Source: Lachancea thermotolerans CBS 6340 (taxonomy: Eukaryota > Ascomycota > Saccharomycetes > Saccharomycetales > Saccharomycetaceae). From it: DNA of 64,000 nt. This document shows positions 18,873-28,200 of the stretch, piece by piece. Position numbers and translations under genes: made by a program. Under the pieces are notes generated by a model. The model worked only from the letters and a program-made list of their open reading frames with translations. It ran no database searches and had not been told where the DNA came from. Each line of letters opens with the position of its first letter. Within the stretch, counting starts at the first letter, position 1. The stretch lies in contig NC_013083.1 of assembly GCF_000142805.1 (NCBI RefSeq), positions 992,001-1,056,000 of the forward strand, given 5' to 3'.

Positions 18873-20615
18873 TCAATTATTTAACCTCTCTAAGACCTGC
18901 TGAGCGCCAGCCGTCAGCTCAAAGGCGGCACCAGGGCCGAAGTCCAAAGCCATATCAGAGGCCGCAACAGACGACCGCGAGTCCTCAAGCATTTCAGAGA
19001 AGTCAATAATGTACCTAAATTCTTCCATCTCGTGTGTTGCTAACACAGTAAAAGCCGCGCCTGAGCCGCCGCTGGAGATAGGCGCAAGCGAAAACACCCG
19101 CAAGGGTTGGTCAAACTCACCCGTGCTTCATGAACTACCTTGATCTATGGAGTAGTAGAACTGCGAAGTCTTTGGACCGTTTGAAGTTGGCGCGGCCAGA
19201 ATCAGGTTACCGTAGTTCCCGAAAGCAACCACAGCCGGAAAGTCCAGAAGCTTTTGCCAAGAGTGGCCACCATCAGTTGTTAAGAACGTCAGCGGGTTGG
19301 ACCTAATGCGTGAGGTATCGTTCACTGCAACTGCAACGCCCACGAGTGCCGATAAGCCTGGAACGCCGCTTGCAAGGTGTGGCTCAATTGGCACCGAGTT
19401 CACAAAACAGTTTCCAGCTTGGGTCAAATCGCAGCCGAACTCGCGCGCGGGGTCACGCAATTGCAAATTGGTCCATTCATGACCGCCGTCGAACGAAATA
19501 CGCGTGTCGCCGCCGTGCGTCCCGGATTCACTCTTGCCGTACATGATCCAGGGGTGTAGGATTACCGCAGCATGATCCTCACTCGTGTCAATGAAGGAAG
19601 CCGATTGCGAGTCCCCGTTGAACGCGACAAGTGGCGTAAGAAGCGAACCGTTGATGTTTGAGACCAGTAGTGTCTCTTCACCCTTGTTGCTAATCGAGCG
19701 GACTATCAATCTTTCAGAAGAGCCGCCAAAATTCTGTTTTGTCAGTATGTGGTGATCAACTGGCGATCCGGCTTATTCGTAATGGCTCCCGTCCCGCGAT
19801 AACCATAGCTGGTACGCGGACTGCTGGTGACTCTTCTTTGCCTCGATGGTGGTGACCGCATCGAGACCACCAAATGTCATCGAGGACATCACTGAGCGGT
19901 GCTCGAATTCTTCGAGGGCAGCGAAGGTCTCTCCATGATCATCTGAGTAGAAAAGCTTGACATTCAGGCCTTGGTAGCCCTCCCCTTGGGGTTGTTGCGA
20001 AAGGCGCAGCTGGCATATAACTCTTGGCCCGGCCTCCGCGCCGAAAAACCGGCACCGGTTGTCGAGCAACTGCCCTTTGGGTGCTGCGATTTCCGTCGCG
20101 CGGCGGAAGTACTCGCCATCGGTGGAGATGAATGCATTCTTGGAGGCATTGCATCTTCTAACATACTCGTTCTCGAGACATTGTGACAGAGTCACAACGA
20201 CATCTTCACGCGCATATGGATTCGTCTGCATACTAAACCACAGGGACGCCAGCGGGTTAGCTTCATCTTCTGGATTGTCCCAGAATGAAGCGTCACTGAG
20301 CATTTCCGTCCAGGCGCGGCCCTGGTCCACGCTTTGAAAGATACGACCGCGCTTGCTGTCAATGGCGAACGCGCGCGATTCGGGGAAGTTTTCGTCAATC
20401 TTGAAGCTTTCAATATCGTGGCCAAGTGAGTCAACCGTAGCCCAGTTTGCGCCACCGTCAGTGCTGACGGAGACGCTGCCGTTGTTAAGTCGCCAGAGGT
20501 CCGCAGAACCCGCGAAAGCGGAAACCCGTAAATCATCAGTTAGAGATACGCGAGGCTGGCCCGCAGCAAGTGTGAGACCCACGCACGTTAGGGCGAGAAG
20601 CCTAGAAGCGAGCAT
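18873..20615 (-). pseudogene. Vps10/sortilin-type secreted beta-propeller, copy C (two in-frame stops)
   Basis: One frame of 581 codons runs from the ATG at 20615, with two internal stops: TAA at 19773-19775, just after SRDGSHYE, and TGA at 19128-19130, where copy D has the Trp of the Asp box DQGSTW. No frameshift is needed. The signal peptide MLASRLLALTCVGLTLAAG is nearly the same as in copy D, as are the bases around the start codon, so C and D are the most recent duplicates. Asp boxes include STDGGANW, SVDQGRAW, YSDDHGETF, SFDGGHEW and TTDGGHSWQKLLDF; conserved cysteines lie in CRFFGAEAGPRVIC and CDLTQAGNC. The end is IDFSEMLE followed by a tail with AQQVLERL. Point nonsense changes in an otherwise well-kept frame suggest recent loss. 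Confidence 0.82.
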
Positions 20616-20939
20616 GTTTGAGGAAGCTGAGATTGTCGCGCGTGGAAGAGATTGTTGGAAGGCCTGTAAAAGAAGATAATTAGCAAATATATGTCGCTTC
20701 ACACGCCGTCCATAGTCCGCCGCAGGGTAATTGGTGGGCACGTCATTGGAATCACGACCTGCAGGACGCGGCTACACTCCGAATCACGTGAACAAAGCTC
20801 GAGGATCGATGACGAGGAGCCCACGTGACATTAACGGAATAACGTCCAATGCTCCGTAACGCCGTGCACGCCTGCTGCGCTCGAACTCTCAAGCACCACC
20901 GGTATCGCGTCTTCTACGCGTTTAGACTTTCAGCCCTAT
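20616..20939. other. Spacer between propeller copies C and D
   Basis: The 324-bp spacer holds a CACGTG near 20785 (within ATCACGTGAAC) and a CACGTG near 20821. I see no coding sequence of its own. Confidence 0.45.
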
Positions 20940-22760
20940 TTACCCACTCAGCAGCTTCAACACCTGCTGCTCATCGACGACCGGCCCACGGGCTGCGTCA
21001 GAACCGCGATCAGAGGCCGCGTTAGGGCCCACGAGCATCTCCGAGAAGTCGATGATGTGGTTTCTGCTGCCGGAATCCCACGCCGAGACGAGAAACGCTG
21101 TGCTGGAAGCGTCGCCAGGAACCAGCGTAAGCATGAACGCCCGGAAGGGCCTGTCAAACTCGCCTGTGCTCCACGTGCTGCCCTGGTCCATTGAGTAGTG
21201 GAACTGCGAGATCTTGGGACCATTAGAGAACGGTATCGCCACAAGTAATTTGCCGTGATTTCCGAAGGCGACCTTAGCGGGGAAGTCTAGAATCTTCTGC
21301 CAAGAGCGGCCGCCATCGGTCGTCAGGAACGTCATCGACTCGGACGTGGAGCGCAAGGTGCCGTTGATAGTGACCGCGGTTCCTATAAGCGCCGACACGC
21401 CAAGCACGCCGCTCTGCCGAGGACAATCCGTCAAATGCGATAGATACTCCCAGTATGGGGGGCCCGACGTGCCGTTAGAATAGAACCCGGACCTTCCAAA
21501 CTCCTCCCTGTGCATCTCAAGAATCTGAGGCGACATCGTATTCACAAAGCAGCTGTCCGTCAGAGCTGGGTCGCAGCCAAACTCGCCCTTGGGATCGCGC
21601 AGCTTCAGCCGAGACCATTCGTGACCATCGTCAAATGTGATCAGTGCATCGCCTTTGTTCGCGGGGAACGCGGTCATGGATTGTAAATGCCAGGGATGCA
21701 AGATCGTGGCGACGCGATCTGCGTCAGTGTCGATAAACGTGACCGACTGCGAGTACGGATCCAGAATGACGAGAGACGTGAGCAGCGGGCCATGTGCGTT
21801 CGAGACCAGCAATTCTTCTCTCAGCTCATCGTCTACGATACGCGGCGTGCGCACGAGCAATCTCTTAGGGGAGCCGCCCAGGGGCTCGAGTGTCGGGGGT
21901 CTATAATCAGAAAGCACTTCCGCCTTCTCGTACTTGACGGCATCTCGTGATAGAAACAAGCGGTACATAGGGACCCCGCGAACCTTTTTTTTCGCGTCGG
22001 TGAGGACTACGTCGTAGCCGCTGAGCAACCACCGATTTAAGACCGTGCGAAGCTTGAAATCTCTGGGGACTTTAAAGGTCTTACCGTGGTTGTCAGAGTG
22101 AAAGAGGAAATAGTTTTGGTGATAACCCGTCCACGATGATACTTGCATTTGGAAACTGCAAATGACTTTCTGCGCTGGCGCGGCGCCGAAAATATCACAA
22201 TGTTTGAAAAGCAGTTGGCCCTTTGGCAGCTTTAGCCCCGTCATTAAACGGAGGGCTTTGCCGTCGGTGGACAGAAACGCGCTCTTTAGCGCGTATCTGA
22301 TGATATTAAAACGCTCATGCTTGGGGTTCACAACAATATCATCTCTCACGAAAGGATTTGTGGCTACATTGAGCACTAGGGTTGTGTTCGGGTCCGCCTC
22401 GTTCTCCGCGATGTCCCAGAACGAGTGGTCGCTGGGCATTTGCGTCCAACTGCGGCCCTGGTCCACGGTTTGGAAGAGGAGGCCGCGCTTGCCATCTACG
22501 GCGAATGCGCGTGATTCGGGAAAGTTTTTGTCAATCGTGAAGCTCTCGATGTCGTGACCTAGCGATTCGACCGCATTCCAGCTGGCGCCTACGTCGGTGC
22601 TGACGGCAATACTGCCATTGATATGTCGCCAGAGGTCCGCAGAGCCTGCGAAGGAACGCAGGTGAAAGGGCCACAGATTCGCCGCAGGGATTGTACGGGG
22701 CTGGTTAACGGCGATTGCAAGGCTCGCGCAAAGCAGCGCCAGAAGCCTGGAAGCGAGCAT
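20940..22760 (-). CDS. Vps10/sortilin-type secreted beta-propeller, copy D (intact)
   Basis: This is the only fully intact copy, 606 residues from the ATG at 22760. A clear signal peptide (MLASRLLALLCASLAIAVNQ) is followed by the propeller with Asp boxes STDVGASW, TVDQGRSWTQM, HSDNHGKTF, TFDDGHEWSRL, TTDGGRSWQKILDF and SMDQGSTW. Paired cysteines occur in HCDIFGAAPAQKVIC and CDPALTDSC. Relative to copy C it has an insertion of about 35 residues (about 410-450) with an extra cysteine in LTDCPRQ. Several N-glycosylation sequons are present. Full Vps10/sortilin receptors continue past the propeller into two cysteine-rich 10CC domains, a membrane helix and a sorting tail; here the chain ends about 30 residues after IDFSEML, with tail motif QQVLKLL. 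It is therefore probably a secreted or luminal ligand-binding propeller. The ligand is unknown. S. cerevisiae relatives are the PEP1/VTH/YNR065C-YNR066C group. Confidence 0.85.
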   Translation of the reverse strand: MLASRLLALLCASLAIAVNQPRTIPAANLWPFHLRSFAGSADLWRHINGSIAVSTDVGASWNAVESLGHDIESFTIDKNFPESRAFAVDGKRGLLFQTVDQGRSWTQMPSDHSFWDIAENEADPNTTLVLNVATNPFVRDDIVVNPKHERFNIIRYALKSAFLSTDGKALRLMTGLKLPKGQLLFKHCDIFGAAPAQKVICSFQMQVSSWTGYHQNYFLFHSDNHGKTFKVPRDFKLRTVLNRWLLSGYDVVLTDAKKKVRGVPMYRLFLSRDAVKYEKAEVLSDYRPPTLEPLGGSPKRLLVRTPRIVDDELREELLVSNAHGPLLTSLVILDPYSQSVTFIDTDADRVATILHPWHLQSMTAFPANKGDALITFDDGHEWSRLKLRDPKGEFGCDPALTDSCFVNTMSPQILEMHREEFGRSGFYSNGTSGPPYWEYLSHLTDCPRQSGVLGVSALIGTAVTINGTLRSTSESMTFLTTDGGRSWQKILDFPAKVAFGNHGKLLVAIPFSNGPKISQFHYSMDQGSTWSTGEFDRPFRAFMLTLVPGDASSTAFLVSAWDSGSRNHIIDFSEMLVGPNAASDRGSDAARGPVVDEQQVLKLLSG

Positions 22761-23394
22761 GCCTGGGAGATTGTTAAACTGCGCTAGGCGTGCGATGTGT
22801 GCGAGGCACGGGGCGCTATAGCGATAGAATTATCGTTTTACTGCCTGAAAAAAATTCAGAGACGCGCCTGTACGTCATTGGCGCGCAGGCCACCGTGAAG
22901 TCCGTGGAAACAACAATACTTGAAGATACGGGCACGTGATGCGATGGATTAGGGGCTTCGCCGGGGCGTTGTGGGCCTTATTGCCTGGCGTGGGAAGAGG
23001 CAGCGAGCGGTGGTCCATTTTGGGCCCTGGCGTTGAAAACTGTAGCTTAGGGGTCTCGCAGCATTAGACGTCGACGACGAAGGACCAAATTGGCCTCCCT
23101 GGCGCCTTATGTGAAATCCACCCGGTGCTGTAGTGGGAGTCGGGCTCGCGTATCCTCACTAGAGATGCCAGCGTAACGCGGAGGCTTGTTCAGAACGCAG
23201 GTTGCTAGCTGTTAGCACTGCGAAGGCTCCGAGCGACCCTCGCATCACTGTATGCTTCCACATCTAGACCCTGCGCCCTACGTCGCCGCTTATGTAATCT
23301 CACATGACGAAGCGTCAACGGAACACAGCGTTCGGGATCGTTGAATGCGCTACAGAAACAAGCCTCTGTCACCGCTGCGCATTTGATGTAGCCA
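22761..23394. other. Spacer between propeller copy D and fragment E
   Basis: The 634-bp spacer has a CACGTG near 22934. I find no coding sequence of its own. Confidence 0.45.
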
Positions 23395-24250
23395 CTACGA
23401 GCTCGGCAGGCCCCACAGACCCGTTGCATACAACAAGCACTCCCACTCAGCTCCCAAGCGCCTGAGGCATTTGCTGCCCACCACGCGTTTCTTCGAGGTT
23501 GGAGCGGAGCTATTTCCAGGTTTCTTTACTTTGTTAAGCACCTCTGAAAAAACCACAACGTAATGTTCAGAACCGCCTAGCAAGCATTTACTACGTATTT
23601 CAAAGGCCGGGCCAGAATCACCGCTCGTGACAAGAGCAGTGTCGTAAGCGTCGGAAGAGTCTCCCAGCTGGGGTGGGCTCCAATAATTACCTTGGTCTGT
23701 GGAGTAGTGCAGCGCCGAGTTCCCAGGATCCCCATATCCCAGCGATGGGTTTGCAACGAGGATGTTGCCGTGGTCGCCAAAATGGACAAATACAGAGAAG
23801 TCCAGAATCTTCCGCCAGGACACTCTGCCGTCTCGGGCTAGAAAAGTCTTGTTCCCAGATGTCAAGCGCAATGAGCCGTTGAACGTGACTGCCCGGCCCA
23901 CAAATGCAATGATCCCGGAAGTGCCACTTAAGGCCGGCCTCGAGGTAACTGCATGTTCATGAAACAATTGCAGGCTGTGTTGGATCGCACCCGAACTCTG
24001 GGTCCGGATCCTTGAGCTGCAGTCTGGACCACTTGACGGTCCCCTTGTCGAACACCATATTTGAAGGGCCGTCGGCTTCTGCAGTGTCATCGTTGCTACG
24101 TCGCGGTGGCCTCGTTACTTCCCCTGCATATGACAAAGTGTCTTTGCGGGCGCTCGCACGTGACCAAATCTGTGAGTAGCGGGCCGCTCAGGTCTGAGAC
24201 AAACAATGTTCTTACCGTCTTGCTCAAAAGCCTGCGTGTCACGCCCACAA
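23395..24250 (-). pseudogene. Fragment of a Vps10-type propeller gene, copy E
   Basis: Only the last third of the family sequence is recognisable, in more than one frame. Near 24180-24250 is RRLLSKTVRTLFVSDLSGPL, matching the middle of copy D. Near 23970-24040 is WSRLQLKDPDPEFGCDPTQ in one frame. At 23395-23950 is a frame with KTFLARDGRVSWRKILDF and YSTDQGNYW, ending near VVVFSEVLNKV plus an unrelated tail. No start or signal peptide remains. It is the most decayed and probably oldest copy. Confidence 0.75.
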
Positions 24251-24734
24251 CCGACTAACCACGGGACTTGCCTAAGGGTCCGACGGAAGCCCTTCTAACA
24301 CCCTCGTTCCGCACATCATGGCCCGCCATAACTCCGGACTACGCCAGCTCACACGTGCCCAGTTCAAAGATTCAGATCACCTTGAACGCATATCGCTTAC
24401 GCAATCCGTAGAGCACGTGATACAAATATTCACGTGACAGATACATATCGTTCTAGACGCACCATTATCACATGCCCTACTCCATGTGACATCATAAGCA
24501 CGTGACCGGACTGCACCCGTTTCGTTAAGATGGCACGGCGCAGTCGTATTCACACCCAGTTCGGCCGCAGGTCGCGCCCGGAAACGCGTTCTTCACAACT
24601 TGGGTGTAATAACAAAGAGTCTCGGCCATATCAGGTGCAATGTGTTGAAAGCGCCGGACTTGACATATATGTAGCAGGGCCACCGCAGGCAGCGCCAGCG
24701 TACGGACGGTAAGTAGCAGAAGAACATAGCAAGT
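24251..24734. other. CTH1/TIS11 upstream region
   Basis: This region of about 480 bp has three CACGTG sites near 24414, 24432 and 24500 and three Aft1-type motifs (24512, 24551, 24602). A 60-codon upstream reading frame (24530-24712) begins with ATG and ends 22 bp before the gene. Confidence 0.6.
24512..24608 (+). promoter_or_regulatory. Cluster of three Aft1-type iron-response motifs
   Basis: TGCACCC (24512-24518), CACACCC (24551-24557) and, inverted, GGGTGTA (24602-24608) all fit the PyPuCACCC core bound by Aft1/Aft2 under iron shortage. S. cerevisiae TIS11/CTH2 is a classic Aft1 target. The match to a known regulon makes the sites plausible; binding is not shown. Confidence 0.6.
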
Positions 24735-25574
24735 ATGCAGGCTCATAAGTTGTACCCAGGAAGTGTGTCGTCGCAGTCGACGCAGACGTCGTCAGTGTTC
24801 TCAGCGGAGGAGGAAGATTACGACTCGCGGATCAAGGAAATCGAGGCGTACTATATGCGGACGCTGCTGGCCGAGGACGGCGACGGCGACGGCGGTGCAG
24901 GCGCGGGTGCCAGCGCAGAATCGCCGACCAAAAGCACCGCGGCGCAAGCTAAGCCCGCGCCCGGCGCGTGGGCCAGTGGGGTGTGGAACCAGGCCGCATT
25001 GGTCTCGCCTGCCACCGCGGGCACTGCGAGCGGCGCCGGCCGCGCGCTCGAGGTCGAGATCAACCCACAGTACATGCCCGCCACGGGCGTGATGCCTCTC
25101 ACCAGCGAGAACCTCAAGCTGCTACAGAACCCCAAGCTTGCTCCACACAAGCTAGAATGCGTCGCGGAAAAGCCCGCGCGCAAGCAGCAGTCCTCGCGCA
25201 AGCCCGGGGAGCAGCCCGCGCAGCAGCAGGGCCAGCCCCACGAAAAGTGCAACAAAGTGCTCTACAAGACCGAGCTCTGTGAGTCCTTCTCGACCAAGGG
25301 CTCTTGCAAGTACGGTCACAACTGCCAGTTCGCGCACGGGCTGCAAGAGCTTAAGTTCAAGGAGCGCAACAACAAGTTCCGCACCAAGCCCTGCGTCAAC
25401 TGGATGCGCACGGGCAGCTGCCCCTACGGCCAGCGCTGCTGCTTCAAGCATGGCAGCGACCAGGATATCAAGGTTTACTTGCAGGCCGGCCACATCCCAC
25501 GCGGCCGTGACACAGAGCCTGCGCGCAGGAACATGCACGCGGACGTCCAAGCTCTCCAAAAGATGGCGTGGTAG
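24735..25574 (+). CDS. CTH1/TIS11: CTH1/TIS11 (CTH2), tandem CCCH zinc-finger mRNA-decay factor
   Basis: The 279-residue product ends in two CCCH fingers with perfect C-x8-C-x5-C-x3-H spacing. Each is preceded by the tristetraprolin-type lead-in: YKTELCESFSTKGSC at about residues 178-192 and FRTKPCVNWMRTGSC at about 216-230. In yeast these proteins bind AU-rich elements in mRNAs of iron-using proteins during iron shortage and promote their decay. The N-terminal half is low-complexity (Ala, Gly, Ser, Gln) with a conserved-looking segment around MPLTSENLKLLQNPKL. It is the single ancestor of the S. cerevisiae pair CTH1 (YDR151C) and TIS11 (YLR136C). The start is the ATG at 24735. Aft1-type sites upstream and an AU-rich element just downstream suggest iron control with self-limitation. 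Confidence 0.95.
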   Translation: MQAHKLYPGSVSSQSTQTSSVFSAEEEDYDSRIKEIEAYYMRTLLAEDGDGDGGAGAGASAESPTKSTAAQAKPAPGAWASGVWNQAALVSPATAGTASGAGRALEVEINPQYMPATGVMPLTSENLKLLQNPKLAPHKLECVAEKPARKQQSSRKPGEQPAQQQGQPHEKCNKVLYKTELCESFSTKGSCKYGHNCQFAHGLQELKFKERNNKFRTKPCVNWMRTGSCPYGQRCCFKHGSDQDIKVYLQAGHIPRGRDTEPARRNMHADVQALQKMAW

Positions 25575-25609
25575 AGTCCCAGCGCGTTGCGCAGGCTTGG
25601 CGCCTTTCA

Positions 25610-25617
25610 TATTTATT
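25610..25617 (+). promoter_or_regulatory. AU-rich element in the CTH1/TIS11 3' UTR
   Basis: TATTTATT, 36 bp after the stop codon, is the core octamer recognised by Cth1/Cth2. S. cerevisiae CTH1 and CTH2 messages carry such elements and are auto- and cross-regulated; the same is inferred here. Confidence 0.65.
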
Positions 25618-25639
25618 CTCGAGAAATGAACTTTTCTGC

Positions 25640-25671
25640 CACATATATATATGTGCATATATATATATGTA
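25640..25671. repeat. Palindromic TA-repeat in the convergent 3' region
   Basis: Two alternating TA runs, the first forming the palindrome CACATATATATATGTG (25640-25655), sit between the convergent CTH1/TIS11 and the Vps70-like gene. TATATA runs act as polyadenylation efficiency elements in yeast, so the block may serve both genes. Confidence 0.7.
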
Positions 25672-25757
25672 TCTTCAATCGCTTATACAAACGAACAAGG
25701 TCATGAAATCTTGCCTTGGTGGGTCAAGTGCTCTGCGCGCGTTGTAGTCTCCGTGCA

Positions 25758-28035
25758 TCAGTGCTTTGCATGTCCGAGTCTCTTCTCTAAGTGCTTGATC
25801 GTGCGCCCAATGATACGTAGCCACTTCCCGAAAGCCACAGGGTCGTCGTCGTCCAGCGCCTCCTTCAGGCCGGGGAACGCAAAGCCCTCATAACCTGTGT
25901 CTCTACCCGCGGCGTAAACAACATGTTTGAACCATGGCCGGCCCTCTAGACCCTCCTCGTGGAGGAACATACGCTCCAAGAACCTTAGTTTGTAGTTCAG
26001 TCCGACAATACGGTAGTGCAACGCTATCCTCTTCCACCACGGCATCGGCTCATCCCACAGAGCTTGAAGTTCTTCGGCGCGTGCGTCAAAAGACGCGGCG
26101 CGCTTCTTTAATCCCCCCAGTCGGTCTCCAAGGATCACTAGGGCATCTGCTATTGTCTTCTTGCACCGGCCTGCAGGAATGTTCAACCATCCTATAGGCA
26201 CACGGTCCTTTAATTCTTCAAAGTATAGATCCAACTCTGCCGCGTAGTCAAAAACCTTAAACCCAGTCACTTTGCGCTCGGACAGCTTGAGTGTCACAAG
26301 CCCCAGATACCTTGCAAGGGCATTGTGAAGCTTGAAACCTGGATCGCACATGGTGCTCATCCAGTGGAAGGAATCATAGTTGGAATGGTAATGGTATACA
26401 GGCTCTTTGAAAGACGAGTCAAACCCCATGTCGACTGAGGCAATGCCCAAGTGCTCCTGGAACACTGTGTAGTCGGAGCCGCTTCCCAAGATCCCAAACT
26501 TTTCCTTTCTACCGAAGTAATGATCGTGTAGTGTTCCGCCCTCAGGATATTGAACCAGATGAAGCGCCTCTTCCAAAACGTAATTCAGAAGGGGCGATGA
26601 AGCTACGTTCAGAGTCTTTCCACTCACAGAAACATCCACGTTCAGGTAAGCCAGGCAGTTTGCCTTCAGGTCGTCTGCGTACTTCTCGCCGAACTCTGTG
26701 GATCCTAGCAACGCGTATTCTTCCCCGTCCCAGGACGCAAATACAATGGTCTTGCGTGGCTTCCAGCCTTGCTCCATTAGCTGGCTAAAAGCACGGATCA
26801 CTTCCAGCATCGAAGCTGAACCACTATTTGGATCAGATGCACCACCCTTGATCCAAGCATCGCGGTGGTTGCCGACCAGAATGTACTCTCCTCCGGCATC
26901 TGTCCCGGATATATTACCATAAACATTGTAGATTGGCCTGATGTCATAGGACTGGTTGTTGTAAAGATTTAGAGAGTATCCTGGGGCAGGTCCCGTCCAG
27001 TAATCGAAGCCCTTTAGGGCGCCCACCCATTTATCTCCTCCGATGCTTGTGACGTTCAGCCCGTGTCCATTCAAGCGTTTCAAAATAGGCTCAACCTCAC
27101 GCATCGATATTGGCAAGCTTGGGATTGAGGGGATACTGTCATATGGATCAACTCTCTCGACGTCTCCCTGCGAAGCATACCCGGGCGTTGTTGGGTCTCC
27201 CGGATTCTGGCTTAGAAATTGAACAGACCCTCTCTGCAATGACGAGGGGTTTCTAGCAGGTCCGTCGGGATAAGCTTTATCACCTTTTGATTCGCGGTAA
27301 TAGTCGTCGCCAGGATCTGAATATATCAAAACCCCAACACAACCTGCCTCTTGTGCGAATTTCACTTTCAAGCCTCTGAATATCTTGCCATACCTCGCAA
27401 CAGCTATTTTCCCGGTCAAGTCAACCTTCAAGCTTTTCAGAAGCTCAAAGTCTTCCTTCGTACCGTAGTTCACATACACGTACTCCGCTGTTACGTTTCC
27501 GGAAGCACTGTATCCATGGAAGGCCTGAACGAGATCATCTCCATCCGTAGTAGGATCATCAGGTAGCCTATCTTCTTCTAAGGTAGCAGTGTACTCAACT
27601 CGAGTTCCATTGCGCCCATCTTTCAACAACTGCAATCCGTGCTCTACGGGGTAATTCAAATAGATGTCAAATGACTCGACGTCAGTCAATAGCCCGTACT
27701 CACGGAATTTTTCGGCGGTCCAGTTTACTAGCTCCACGCCTTGGCCTGCCAAGTGTGGTATGGAGGTATATTTCTCGGACCAATTACCTGCCAAGTTTTC
27801 ATCCAAAGCCCCGAGAAACGCGCTTTCTAGGGGGGAAGCAATTCCTAACTCACCTGGGCCCTTTGCTTGGAACACATTGTCCGCCGGGATTTTGTGCACG
27901 AACGGGAAAATGAAGTCTACGCATAAGGAGCAAGGCAACAATGGTTAATTGCAGAACCACTCCCCATCGTCTTGTACTTCTGCGAGAGTTGTCGCTGGAA
28001 GCGGCGATGGCTTTCTCAACGTCACTGGCTACCAT
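25758..28035 (-). CDS. Vps70/glutamate-carboxypeptidase-II-like membrane metallopeptidase, anchor and body offset by +1
   Basis: The long frame (27941 down to 25758) is an M28B peptidase with PA and transferrin-receptor-dimer-like C-terminal domains. Zinc ligands and catalytic residues are all kept, numbered in this frame: His359 (GNHRDAW), Asp370 (SDPNSG), Glu407-Glu408 (DGEEYALLGSTEF), Asp436 and His519 (YHYHSNYDSF). It should therefore be an active peptidase, unlike transferrin receptor. This frame has no ATG until Met280. A second frame, from the ATG at 28035, encodes 37 residues with a basic segment and a hydrophobic helix (WGVVLQLTIVALLL), the expected type II membrane anchor. A one-base forward shift at 27924, CTT-A-TGC, joins them to give about 758 residues. 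I see no splice sites there. S. cerevisiae relatives are VPS70, TRE1 and TRE2; VPS70-like is most likely. It could be a real +1 shift, a mutation or a sequence error. Confidence 0.82.
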
Positions 28036-28200
28036 ATCGCTAAGAAACCAGTGCCTATAGCTTCGGAAGTGTACTGCAAGTGAACCTTAATCAGTTGTTT
28101 GTATTCCCTTTTATATATTGGAGAACTCAATTGCTGATAAGATAGTTACTCTAGTATCACGCGACAATAGTTTAAATTATGTAACATCTTCACTATCTAT

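Noticed and set aside
19773-20741. Start of propeller copy C upstream at 20741
   Set aside because: The conserved signal peptide begins at the ATG at 20615, with bases around it matching copy D; the extra N-terminal residues are not shared.
23205-23429. Small minus-strand frame downstream of fragment E
   Set aside because: No similarity to the propeller family or any other recognised protein.
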